Source: Atrina japonica
Taxonomy: Eukaryota > Mollusca > Bivalvia > Pterioida > Pinnidae
Length of the DNA stretch: 64,000 nucleotides
Assembly (NCBI GenBank): GCA_030159075.1
Contig: BROG01000077.1
Coordinates: forward strand, 1,201,001-1,265,000
Direction: 5' to 3'
Shown here: positions 30,401 to 42,400 of the stretch, piece by piece
Layout: each line of letters begins with the position of its first letter
Numbering within the stretch: position 1 is the stretch's first letter
Position numbers and translations under genes: made by a program
The notes under the pieces: generated by a model
What the model saw: the letters and a program-made list of their open reading frames with translations, nothing else
What the model was told of the DNA's origin: nothing
Databases searched by the model: none

Positions 30401-33400
30401 ATATAGGTTATATAGGCTATATAGGCTATATAGGTTATATAGGTTATATAGGTTATATAGGTTATATAGGTTATACAGGTTATATAGGCTATATAGGTTA
30501 TACAGGTTATACAGGTTATATAGGTTATATAGGCTATATAGGTTATATAGGCTATATAGGTTATATAGGTTATATAGGTTATACAGGTTATACAGGTTAT
30601 ATAGGCTATATAGGTTATATAGGTTATACAGGTTATACAGGTTATACAGGTTATACAGGTTATATAGGTTATATAGGCTATATAGGTTATATAGGTTATA
30701 CAGGTTATATAGGTTATAAAGGTTATACAGGTTATATAGGTTATACAGGTTATACAGGTTATACAGGTTATATAGGTTATATAGGTTATATAGGTTATAC
30801 AGGTTATATAGGTTATAAAGGTTATAAAGGTTATATAGGTTATACAGGTTATACAGGTTATATAGGTTATACAGGTTATATAGGTTATATAGGTTATATA
30901 GGTTATATAGGTTATATAGGTTATATAGGTTATTATATAGGCTACAGGTTATATAGGTTATATAGGTTATATAGGTTATATAGGTTATACAGGTTATACA
31001 GGTTATATAGGTTATATAGGTTATACAGGTTATACAGGTTATATAGGTTATATAGGTTATATAGGTTATACAGGTTATACAGGTTATACAGGTTATATAG
31101 GTTATATAGGTTATATAGGTTATATAGGTTATATAGGTTATATAGGTTATATAGGTTATATAGGTTATACAGGTTATATAGGTTATACAGGTTATATAGG
31201 TTATATAGGTTATATAGGTTATACAGGTTATACAGGTTATACAGGTTATACAGGTTATACAGGTTATATAGGTTATATAGGTTATACAGGTTATATAGGT
31301 TATAAAGGTTATAAAGGTTATATAGGTTATACAGGTTATACAGGTTATATAGGTTATACAGGTTATATAGGTTATATAGGTTATATAGGTTATATAGGTT
31401 ATATAGGTTATATAGGTTATATAGGTTATACAGGTTATATAGGTTATAAAGGTTATAAAGGTTATATAGGTTATATAGGTTATACAGGTTATATAGGTTA
31501 TACAGGTTATATAGGTTATATAGGTTATATAGGTTATACAGGTTATATAGGTTATACAGGTTATAAAGGTTATATAGGTTATACAGGTTATACAGGTTAT
31601 ATAGGTTATATAGGTTATATAGGTTATATAGGTTATATAGGTTATACAGGTTATATAGGTTATACAGGTTATACAGGTTATATAGGTTATACAGGTTATA
31701 CAGGTTATATAGGTTATATAGGTTATATAGGTTATACAGGTTATATAGGCTATATAGGTTATACAGGTTATACAGGTTATATAGGTTATACAGGTTATAT
31801 AGGTTATATAGGTTATACAGGTTATATAGGCTATATAGGTTATATAGGTTATACAGGTTATACAGGTTATACAGGTTATATAGGTTATATAGGTTATATA
31901 GGTTATACAGGTTATACAAATTATACAGGTTATATAGGTTATACAGGTTATACAGGTTATACAAGTTATACAGGTTATACAGGTTATATAGGTTATACAG
32001 GTTATACAGGTTGTACAGATGTCAGTCTCAGCATAATTTATCACTGTTCTGTATCATGTGTATGAAAGTGAACAATTAAAATTTAATTAATACCTCCTGA
32101 ATGATGGACGAGTCTCCAGAAATTTGCAAACAATGGAAGCCAAAGGTTATTGGGAACACTTGGTAAAACTTTGGATATTATTTCTGATGAAATTCTGTAA
32201 GAATAGACAAAAAAAAGAATAAGTGACAAGACAGAACTGATACAAGTTCAACATACTAGTGTATGTTAACAAAGGTCAACAGAGACAAGACAGAACTGAT
32301 ACAACAAGGTCAACATACCAGTTTATGTCAACATAGGTCAACAGAGACCAGACAAAACTGATAAAACAAGGTCAACATACCAGTGTATGTCAACATAGGT
32401 CAACAGAGACAAGACAGAACTGATATAACAAGGTCAACATACCTGTTTATGTCAACATAGGTCAACATATAAAAGACAGAACTGATACAACAAGGTCAAC
32501 ATACCAGTTTATGTCAACATAGGTCAACAGAGACCAGACAGAATTGATACAACATGGTCAACATACCAGTTTATGTCAACTTAGGTAAACAGAGACAAGA
32601 CAGAATTGATAAAACAAGGTCAACATGGTGTATGTCAACATATAGGTTTACATAGATAAGAGAGAGAACTGATACAATAAGGTCAAGATACCCATGTATT
32701 TCACAGTAAGTCCAAACTGGATTATGGAGGTTATTCTTGGCACAGTATGTGATGAATTCTACATGAAAATCATCCAGAGAGTAGAAATGACATCTTTCCA
32801 GGGGATGCTTCTGTTGTATAGGTCCACCAACCAAACACAGTTGTTTCATCAATGTCTGGAATTCTGTTGTATCCTGGAATATCCCCTGTCTGTAATGAAA
32901 TCAAAAAATGAAACTTAAACATTTAAGAAATAAACATTTACATATTTTGGACACCTTATACTACTCTTGCCAGAGATAATATACTGACAACAAGGCTAAT
33001 TCAAAGAATTAACAGTTGCCCATTTAGACAATTGCCAATACTCCATCCACTTGGACAAATAAAACCACAATAGAGTGTGCACAACTGTTGAGTGTAATAC
33101 TATGACTTCTTAGGATGTATAAAAAATGGCGAGTCTGGATGATGGACAGAAAAGTTTTATTTAGCCCCAGACTCAAATGTTGCCATTTGATTGGGTATAA
33201 AGGATCATGTGACTGCCTTCCATGGTTCTATAGTTATTAGCAAAAAAATAAACGGCAATGGTGGATGATCAGATACACTATTCTGTGTACAGTGGCAGAT
33301 GACGACATTACCTAAGTGAGAATGTGGTCCTCAACAAAATAAAAGTTATAAGGTTTGTTACTGACCATCTACAAAAATATGACTGGTTGATCAAATCCAT

Positions 33401-36400
33401 GGAAGGCATAGTTTTACCTCACCTTCCAATGGACTAGAAGAACCTGACATATTCCTGTGGACAGTCAGTAACAAACTTAATACTGTATTCGACACATCAA
33501 ATGCCCAGGGTGCTACAAAAATCAAGAAAAAGGGGTGGGCACTTAATGGGACCAATTAATAGTCAAACTGACGTAAAACAGTTGATTTTTATAAGGCACG
33601 GTGGTAAAGTTGTTATAAATATTACTGAGGACACCTATCAACATTCTGTTGCTGTGGTCTACAGATAAACTGTTATGGTTTTCAGGTCCACATCTCCTAA
33701 TAAACCAGCTAGAAAATATTCTTGATTGTGTGAACTAAAGGGGGAGGGATGCTTTTAGGGATTTTTTCCCTTTGAATGATAAGATAGAAACATCTTAACC
33801 CAAATATCTTGTACACCTGAGATTAAGATACAAACCTGGCAGACTGCTGATGGACAACATCCTGTATATATGTTGTACATCCATGTAGATTTTGTAGGTC
33901 TGGATGACCAGTTGAATCACTGGACTCTGTCATTTCCGGAATCAGCTTGACAAGATCTGACTTCTTATTGTACCGTGACAGATAGTTGACAAGTAGTTTG
34001 TTTTGAAGCTTCATGTTTGCATCTAGAAATGTAGAAATAATAACAAGGATAACAGCTTTCTTCATATAAGCATTTATTTTATAGAATTACATTTGTATGT
34101 CATCAATATAAACACATGTCCAGACGCAGAATAAATTTTGTGTATTTTTGCCTTAAAATCATGAAGAATCAGTTAAATTTCAGGACTAAATGAATTTGAT
34201 GACTTTGAGCCCAGAACAACCATGACAGATGGGAACTCATCTCTATAGATAACCAGAGCAATTTAAGTGACCCACTCTGCAATTATGACAGAAGAAAGGG
34301 TTTTCTCTAAAATGAAATGAATACCATGACACAGAACCTCAATCAATTTTAAGTTCTTTCCAATAGATCCATGACTTTCACTCATGGCAAAGGAACAATA
34401 TTATAGGAACCATATTAAACCTTTTCACAACTACAGGGTATAATAGACTGGTCTAAGTCAATACCATTTACATACTAAGGGGTGAAAGGGCTGTTTCACA
34501 TATGATTTGGAACAAGGATGGAATAAGAGTTCTCCTGCTTGTGGTATAAGTTAGGCAAACATTTTAACTGCTGAGTTAATATGACATATTTTACAGAAAG
34601 ACAAATTCCAGGAAGTGTTTGGTGGTGAAATATATTACCTGACGTGGAATCAGATGTCTGGAAGAGAATCAGTTGTCTGGTTTCTGTATCCCAGTGTTGT
34701 ACCCAGTCCAATAGAATTGTCATCTGGTTACTATCATCTGTGTCAACTTCCTGTCTGAAGTTTTCATTGTCGCTTGTTGTCTTACTATCCTCTCTGACAA
34801 TCAATCTGTAAATCACTAAAATGTCTTTACATAACTTCCAAAAACCAATCTTCTAAAAACTGATCACTTACTGATACCATATATGCTATAAAGTGCAGAT
34901 TTTTATGCCTCCCAACCCCCAATATTATTAGTTTTATATACGTACATTGTATACACTGGTAGTTGGGTCATTTTGTGAGTGCACTGTTTGCCGTGTAATA
35001 GCCTATTCGTCAGGGCAAGTTGAAAATTACTTTCAGCTTGCCCTGGGCATGGTGACTCCAAAAACATTTGTCCAGCCCTGGGTTGCTCACACTTCACTGA
35101 CATCACATGCCCCTTGGGGTGGGGTGGGGTCAAAATGTAGGACATTGCAAAAATTTGTTGGGACCAGGGGCATTTGTGTTTCACAAACATATCTTGTTTC
35201 CTTCTATTTTCAAATACAAAATAACTTTTGAATGATCCTTCTAAATTCTCACGATGTCATCAAACAAATTTTCATGATGAAAATGCAGTAATGTATTTCA
35301 GATAAAATCCAAATACTGGCCTTACCTGTAAAAGAACAAAGCATGGTTGTGGTCCTAGAAGACAGGTGGTCTTCAAGACATGTTTCACTGTATGACATAT
35401 TTTTATAACTGATAGCAATTGTTAATTTTTCAAACATGATCAATATGATAAAATATGGGAGCTAAGAAATATCTTACCTTTGTAAAATATCTTCTTCAAC
35501 TTTGTGAGTTTGTTCCAAGGCTGTGGTAGTTTGTAAATCACTGATTTTCTTTAGGTTTCTCTCAAGTTCATGCACAAAGTCCACTAGCTCTTGATGTTCC
35601 TGTGATAAACCTGCTCTGCACTTTAACTCGCCCAGAATAAAGTCACGAGTCACAGAGTCGCTGGTCAGAGATGATATTTCCCATAACTTCTCATTAACAT
35701 TTAGTCCCTGAAAAATTGACCATGTTGAGGAAAATATGGAGTCACTTCTTAAGATGTTGAAAATAGGTGTATCCAAGACAAGTCAAAGATGCCAATTTTG
35801 AATGTTTATATATGTTGTTGGAGGGATTTGTCAACCAAACATTTCATATCAACCATACTTTTCAAAGATTGTCAAGAATAAAGGTCAAAATTGTATCATG
35901 TAAAATTATTATACATAATATAATTCATGATGTATCCTATGTTTTGATTGGCTAATACTGGTTCTGCAACATTTATAAAGCCCCAAAACTTACCAGATTA
36001 CAAAGAATGACAACAGCTGGTTTGATTTGTCTGTCTGCGAGGTAATGCAACACTCTACGGAGACAGGTTTGAGTTATGACATCAAAATCGTAGATTTCAC
36101 CTGTCTGACACAAGTAAGTTTGTAGCTGATTCATCTGGTTACTTCTAACCCTCTGCTCCATCACAACCTGAAACAAATCATAGACAACCATGAATGGTGA
36201 ATGTGACATGAAATCCCAACTAAATGTCATGTATGTGCATACTGCAGGTTCATATCTATTTATGTTGGGTGAATAAATGGTAGGTGATGCACCTATTAAA
36301 AATGTCAAATCGATTTATGCATATAAACTATTGGGATTTCAAGCTTTCTAGGTGCAAAAAAATCAAGTACCATATCTAAGATTTAGGTAAAAATATATCT

Positions 36401-39400
36401 GTTGAGGACTAATACTGGGAATCAGACACAGGAACTTCCTCTTGTGAATCAAATGCTGTACCACCAGTCACCTATAAGAATGTGACATATGCTGTTGAGC
36501 ACAGAAATTGATTAATCATGGTATAATAACGTATTTTCATATGTTGGGCATGTTGGGATTCACTTATGTTTGTCATATATTGCCTTTTTCCTCAATGTCT
36601 ACGGGATATCTTACATACATATACACACATTACCTCTAAATTCTGACCCTCACACTCTGAAGTGGTGTCTTCTTTAAGTGGTGGTGAAGACTTTGCGGTA
36701 TCTTTTCTGAACATCTTATTCTCTTCAATTAGTCTGACACAGGCTCTGATTTCTGATATCATTTGTAACAGGCAGTCTGTAGCTCTCTGCAAATCTTGAC
36801 ACTCTGATTGGCTACCGTCTCTTTCTGTGAGAGAATCTGATTGGTTAAGAGCACTATACAACAACTCATACAGGAAGTTCAGAGTTATGTCTGCCAGTTT
36901 GCCAGCAAAGCTTAGTGATTGCACATCACCTGTATTTTCTCTGGTTGTTTGGATAAGAAGATTCAATGCTGGTTCTAACTGTTGAAGGTTGTCATAGTAA
37001 CGCAAAACAGGTTCTTCCCATGTATCTGGCTGATCTGATGATGAAGGAGATGGAGGAGTTGCCAAGGTTTCTGAAAATACTGATCATAAAATATTATCAT
37101 AAATGACATGAATAATTAAAGATGATATCCCCATATCAAGAAACCAAAAAAGATTATTGTTTTTATATTACCATGGTGATCACTCATGTCTCATTTCAGA
37201 TGATCAAAATAAGATCAGAAGGGAACTTTCAGACTTCAGACAAAGAAAATACAGTGAAACTTGTGGTGCAGGACCACTGACATGAAATACCACACTTGTG
37301 AGACCACAATTTGAACACCACCTAGCTATTTAATCCTTTATACAAAACCTCTTTTGAGAAACCACTTGTCATATAAGACCACATTTCAGTCTGGAAAAAA
37401 ATGTTTTCACTGTAAATTAAGATTACATTGTATGTGACCTTGGTTAATGAACAGTTGTGTGTTTTTACACAATGCTATGTGTTATAATATCTTAGTAAAA
37501 TATATCAATACACACTCATATCTGTCTATATAGGTCCACAAGGGAACAGGCAAAAGTAGTTGTTATACACGGGTGGCCTTTATAAGGAAGTTTATTCCAT
37601 ATAAAAAAAGTTAACAAAGGTTATACTTTTGTATTTGAATTACCTTTGTAGGCAGGTGATCTTTATAAAGAGGTGGCCTGTAATGCAAGTTTGACTGTAC
37701 ATTTCTTTATGTTAATCAGTTGACTTACAAATCAATGAAATATTTTTAACAGTTTGACAAAGTAAAATAAAAACGTTCAATTTGTTTGCAAAAGTACTGA
37801 CAACAACTTACAGTGTTGTTTGCTTTTCAGGAAGAAAGTGACTGTGTCCAACTGTCTGTGCTTTAAAGCAATATCAAGAGTGTGAATAGGAACAGCACAT
37901 CTTCCCCATCTGTTGACATGACATACCGTGTCAGCAATACTAGCCCCTGCATATGTCATCATCTGAAATGTGAAATGTCAACTTAAGTCTGCTGACATAC
38001 ATGTATAATATCAGTGATATTAGCCCCTGCAATATGTCATCATCTAAATGTAAAAAGTAAAGTCTGATCAGCTGACATGTTATGTCAGCAATACTAGCCC
38101 CAGCATATGTCATCATCTGAAATATTTCAGATGAGGTCAGCTGACATACCATATCTGCAATACTAGCCTAAGCATATGTTATCATAACAAATGTGGAATG
38201 TCAAGTTAGCTTGCTGATATATTATGTCAATGATACTAGCCCATCATATGTCATCATCAGTAAAACTGAAGGTTTAGTTCATAAAATGTTTGAAAGATGG
38301 CTGCCATGGTGGCCATCTTTGGATTTCAAACTAGCTCCGAAAATGAAAACATCTCATTAGGTACTGAACAGTGAACATACTTGTGAGGTTTAAAATAATT
38401 GTTTTTAGTTTCATTTCAGTTAAACTTCAAAATGTCAAATCAATATATCTGATTAATAAAACTGATATCTGTATACCAGATGAACGTCAATTTTACCTGA
38501 CTGACAAATTGTTCCTGGTCATTTGACAAACCAGTCACAATACAAACAAGATGAGTTTCCATGACAACAAGATGTGGATAGTTGGCTACACCTGAGAGGA
38601 CAATCTTGCAGTCAGCATCAAATCTGAAATAAAATGAGAATATATATGATACAAATACAGTCAAACTTGTCTAAAAAGGCCAACCAAGAGAATAGGTAAA
38701 AAGTAGTTGTTATAGACAAGTGGCCTTTATAAAGAGGTTTATGCATTATAAAAAAACCATTAGCAAATGTTATGTTTGAATTGCCTTTATGAGGCAGGTG
38801 CCCTTTATAAAGAGATGGCCTTTAATAAAAGTTTGACTGTAAATCCCATAAGAATTGATAGTACACAAAATACAGTTAATTCTGTCTTGACAGAAGACAC
38901 TCAGCAAAGACAACATGTCCCAAGAAACCAGAATCTGTTAAATAATTCTTGAAATAAAAACTTTTTTGAGAGACCAACACTTTTAATGTTAGAAGAATGT
39001 CTTCTAGACGCGTTCTAATGTATCAAAGAAATATCATGTGCCATATACTATAACATTCAGGCACAACGTAATATGTAACTCCACTAACTCACATGACATT
39101 AGATGATTACAGTGAAACCTGACTTGAAAGTCCACTGTCATGGAAAACCACCTGTCTTTTAAGACATGACATGTAATCCACTTGGTTAAATAAGCCTTCA
39201 ATCTAAACCTGTTTTTAGAGACCACCTGTCATTAGAGACCAGATTTCAATCAATCAATGGCAGATGGGGTGGTCTCAAGATAGGTAGATTCCACTGTATA
39301 ATTGATTTTATGTGGTACATGTAAGGCACAACTCTCAATGCACATCTATATTTGCGCTTTTTTACTTTTATCAAAAACTTGTAAGATTCAGCAGACCATT

Positions 39401-42400
39401 TTATTTCTTAAAATGAAGACAAGGTTCTGTCAGACAAAGAAGAGGGATGAATAAATGATAGTAGGAAGAAACAAGTTGATACAATACTCTAAATGTGGGC
39501 ATTCACATGTGGGGGTAATTTACACTAACAATAATGCTATTTAGAGTTTTTTCGAATAAATAACCCCATGTACCAGTCCCACAATTGTGCTAAGAATAAT
39601 GGTTGAATATAGGATTGGTCAAAGTAAGGTGTGACAGTGTATGAAATATCCCCATGTTTTGTATAAAAAAAAATCGCATAATTAACAACACGTAGAAATA
39701 TCCACATTTTCAGCAAGTCTCCGCATTTAGTTTGTTCAAGTGTTCAAATTTTACCCATGATACACCATGTATAAACAGGCAACATACAATGTATACCGTA
39801 TTTTACGGCCTATAGGTCGATATTTTTCTCCTCAAAAGTTGTGACCTCGACCTATTCACCCACTGCATCGACTTATCTTAAAAAAAAAATTGTGAAATAT
39901 TTAATTTGTATCTGCAATTCCTCATTTTAACATCATAATTCAACATTTTCCACGGGATAATCTAGGGGCCTACTCCAAACACCCTTTTGTATTTACACTT
40001 AATAGGACTATTAAATGTGACCTCGTGTGTGCGTAATGCACTGTGTTCATAATCAAGTGACAAAATAATTATCTTTCAAGTTACAATATCATTGGCATTC
40101 AAGACTGTGTCAGAAACAGAAACTGCATAATAAAAATACATCGTTTACATTATATTTATACCGGACAGTTTATATTTTTGAATGATTCCCTTATCTCGGC
40201 ACCCCACTGTGAAGTTGAAGTCTTCATTCAGACTTTCAGGACACTACAAGCTGTGTTCACTGGAACGTGACCTTCAACTGATAAGGATCCTGAGGCAGTC
40301 TTTGAAGTTGGGAAAGTTTTGGAAAAAGTGTTACATAAATTAATTGACACTAAATCTTGAGTATTTAATTGTTTGACAATTACAGCTGCATAATAATTTA
40401 GGCCAATGTAAGGATAAGACAAGGATTAAGGTCGCTTGTGTAAACAGCATAAAGAATTTAATGATGATTTGACAGGTAACATAATGGTGATGTTTGTATA
40501 CATAATCAGTACACACCAGTAATATAAGTGATGTTAAATATGATAAAATGCAACTTGAAAGCTTTTTAATCACTCCTATTTAATACTGTACCGTAAAATA
40601 GGCCTATTACCCTGATTATTTTAGTAGGCTACCATCGTGTTAGCACCAGTAGTTAAACATAAACGATGCATTTTTGTGTTCTCCCATTCATGATTCCATC
40701 TCTGCCGACATCGACCTGTCCTCCAGTTCGACCTATCTAATACTTAATTCTGGATTTTTGCCCAAAATCTGCCATTCGACCTATCCCCCACATCGACCTA
40801 TAGGTCATAAAATACTGTATGTATAATCACAAATAGGTCACTTATTGACCTAAACCAGTCAGGTGACCTATTTAAAAAAAAAGGAAAAAACGAGAATTTA
40901 AACTCGTTAAAATTAAAGACATTCAAAATTAGTTTTTACCTTTCATGCCTTATATTTTTAGAGAAAAGGTCACACACACATATACACCGTTGGTCAAACA
41001 CCAGTGTGGCTCCTGTTTGTAACACCACCATATCCATACCGTGTTTATATTGTACCATGTCATCTGGCAGTGTTAATTTAGTATCCATGTACTTATCCCC
41101 TATTTCATCATTCTTAACTTTGTTCACATTAAATCCTGAGAATGTTTTCTTTCTTTTTTGTTTTGTTATCACATTTTTCTGTAAAACTTGGTTCCTACTT
41201 ATACTTGGTTTATACCAGGCATGGAAGTTCTGATTTATTCTATGCCTCTCAAAGAGTGACAGAAGTTTATGTTTCCACGGTAAATCTCCTATTTCACTTG
41301 TTCGGTATGTGGTCCAATCTGACTGCGGGCCACCGTCACCAAGACTACAATGTAATGTCACGCTGGTATGGTTTTCCTCTGAATACAACTGTACATTAAA
41401 GGCCCAAAGAGTCATACTGGAATCTAAAAACACCAGAACTCGAAGGTCGGCTGTAAATTTCCAGTTTACAACTATAAGTTGATGGAAGCTTGTTTGTGTC
41501 ATGTCCAGGGAAGCTAAAATTTCTCCAGTAAACAAGTTGTAAAATGCTTTAAAAAGTTAAAGATTTCATTCTATCAAAAGATATCACAAAATCTTTCTGT
41601 ACCGGTAGAGGACCAGTTTCCAGCTCAAACCAGTAGTCAGCTATGATGTGATTTCTTCTTTAGTATATTTATGCACTAACACAATTTATTTTTCATTTTG
41701 TTTGAGAAAAATGCCCAACAGAAGATGATTGATCTAAACAAATCTCACAAAATTGTATTCTAATAACTTCTATATAGCTGAAATCATGTAATACTCGACT
41801 ATGTAGTTCTAGCCAATTACTGGTACACTACAGGTAGTGAAAGCAAAGGTAACAGTCCCCTCAAGGCTGTTGCTAAACTTTTTTAACAATTTTCAAGTGG
41901 CATGACCTTTATCATGACCTTTCACATATACTTAAGAATACATGAATTTACAATAAAGACTTGAGTTAAGATGTTTTGAGTTCCAAGTGGTCATATTTCA
42001 ATTTGATGGTCACAAAGTGTACATGTAGTTACTTGTATTTATGGAGACGTAGGTTTATGATTTATACAAACTATCAAATAAATATCCATTACATATTTGA
42101 TTTCATGAACATGTCAATGTCTAATCCTGAATTTACACAAATGAAAATTTCTTGCGAAGAACATGTAAGAGAGAGTTACAGAGTATCAGGGTTTGTCCTT
42201 TTGACTTGTCCAAATGTATAACGGAATAATGCCAGAAAATTGAACAAGTGCGATTGCTACATGTATGAGTTGATTTACAATGAATGACAATCATTGCAAA
42301 AAGGATACAGAAAACAGCATCATCAGTATTGAAGATAACTGTTATGCTTTGGTTAATCTGATAAGTAACGCTTCCATTACAAATTGGTATTACACCCACC

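Noticed and set aside
27869..32044. 1,391-codon frame of ITYITC-type repeats, and similar YNL and GYI frames
   Set aside because: Direct translation of the 9-bp satellite in different frames; no start context, splice sites or non-repeat sequence.
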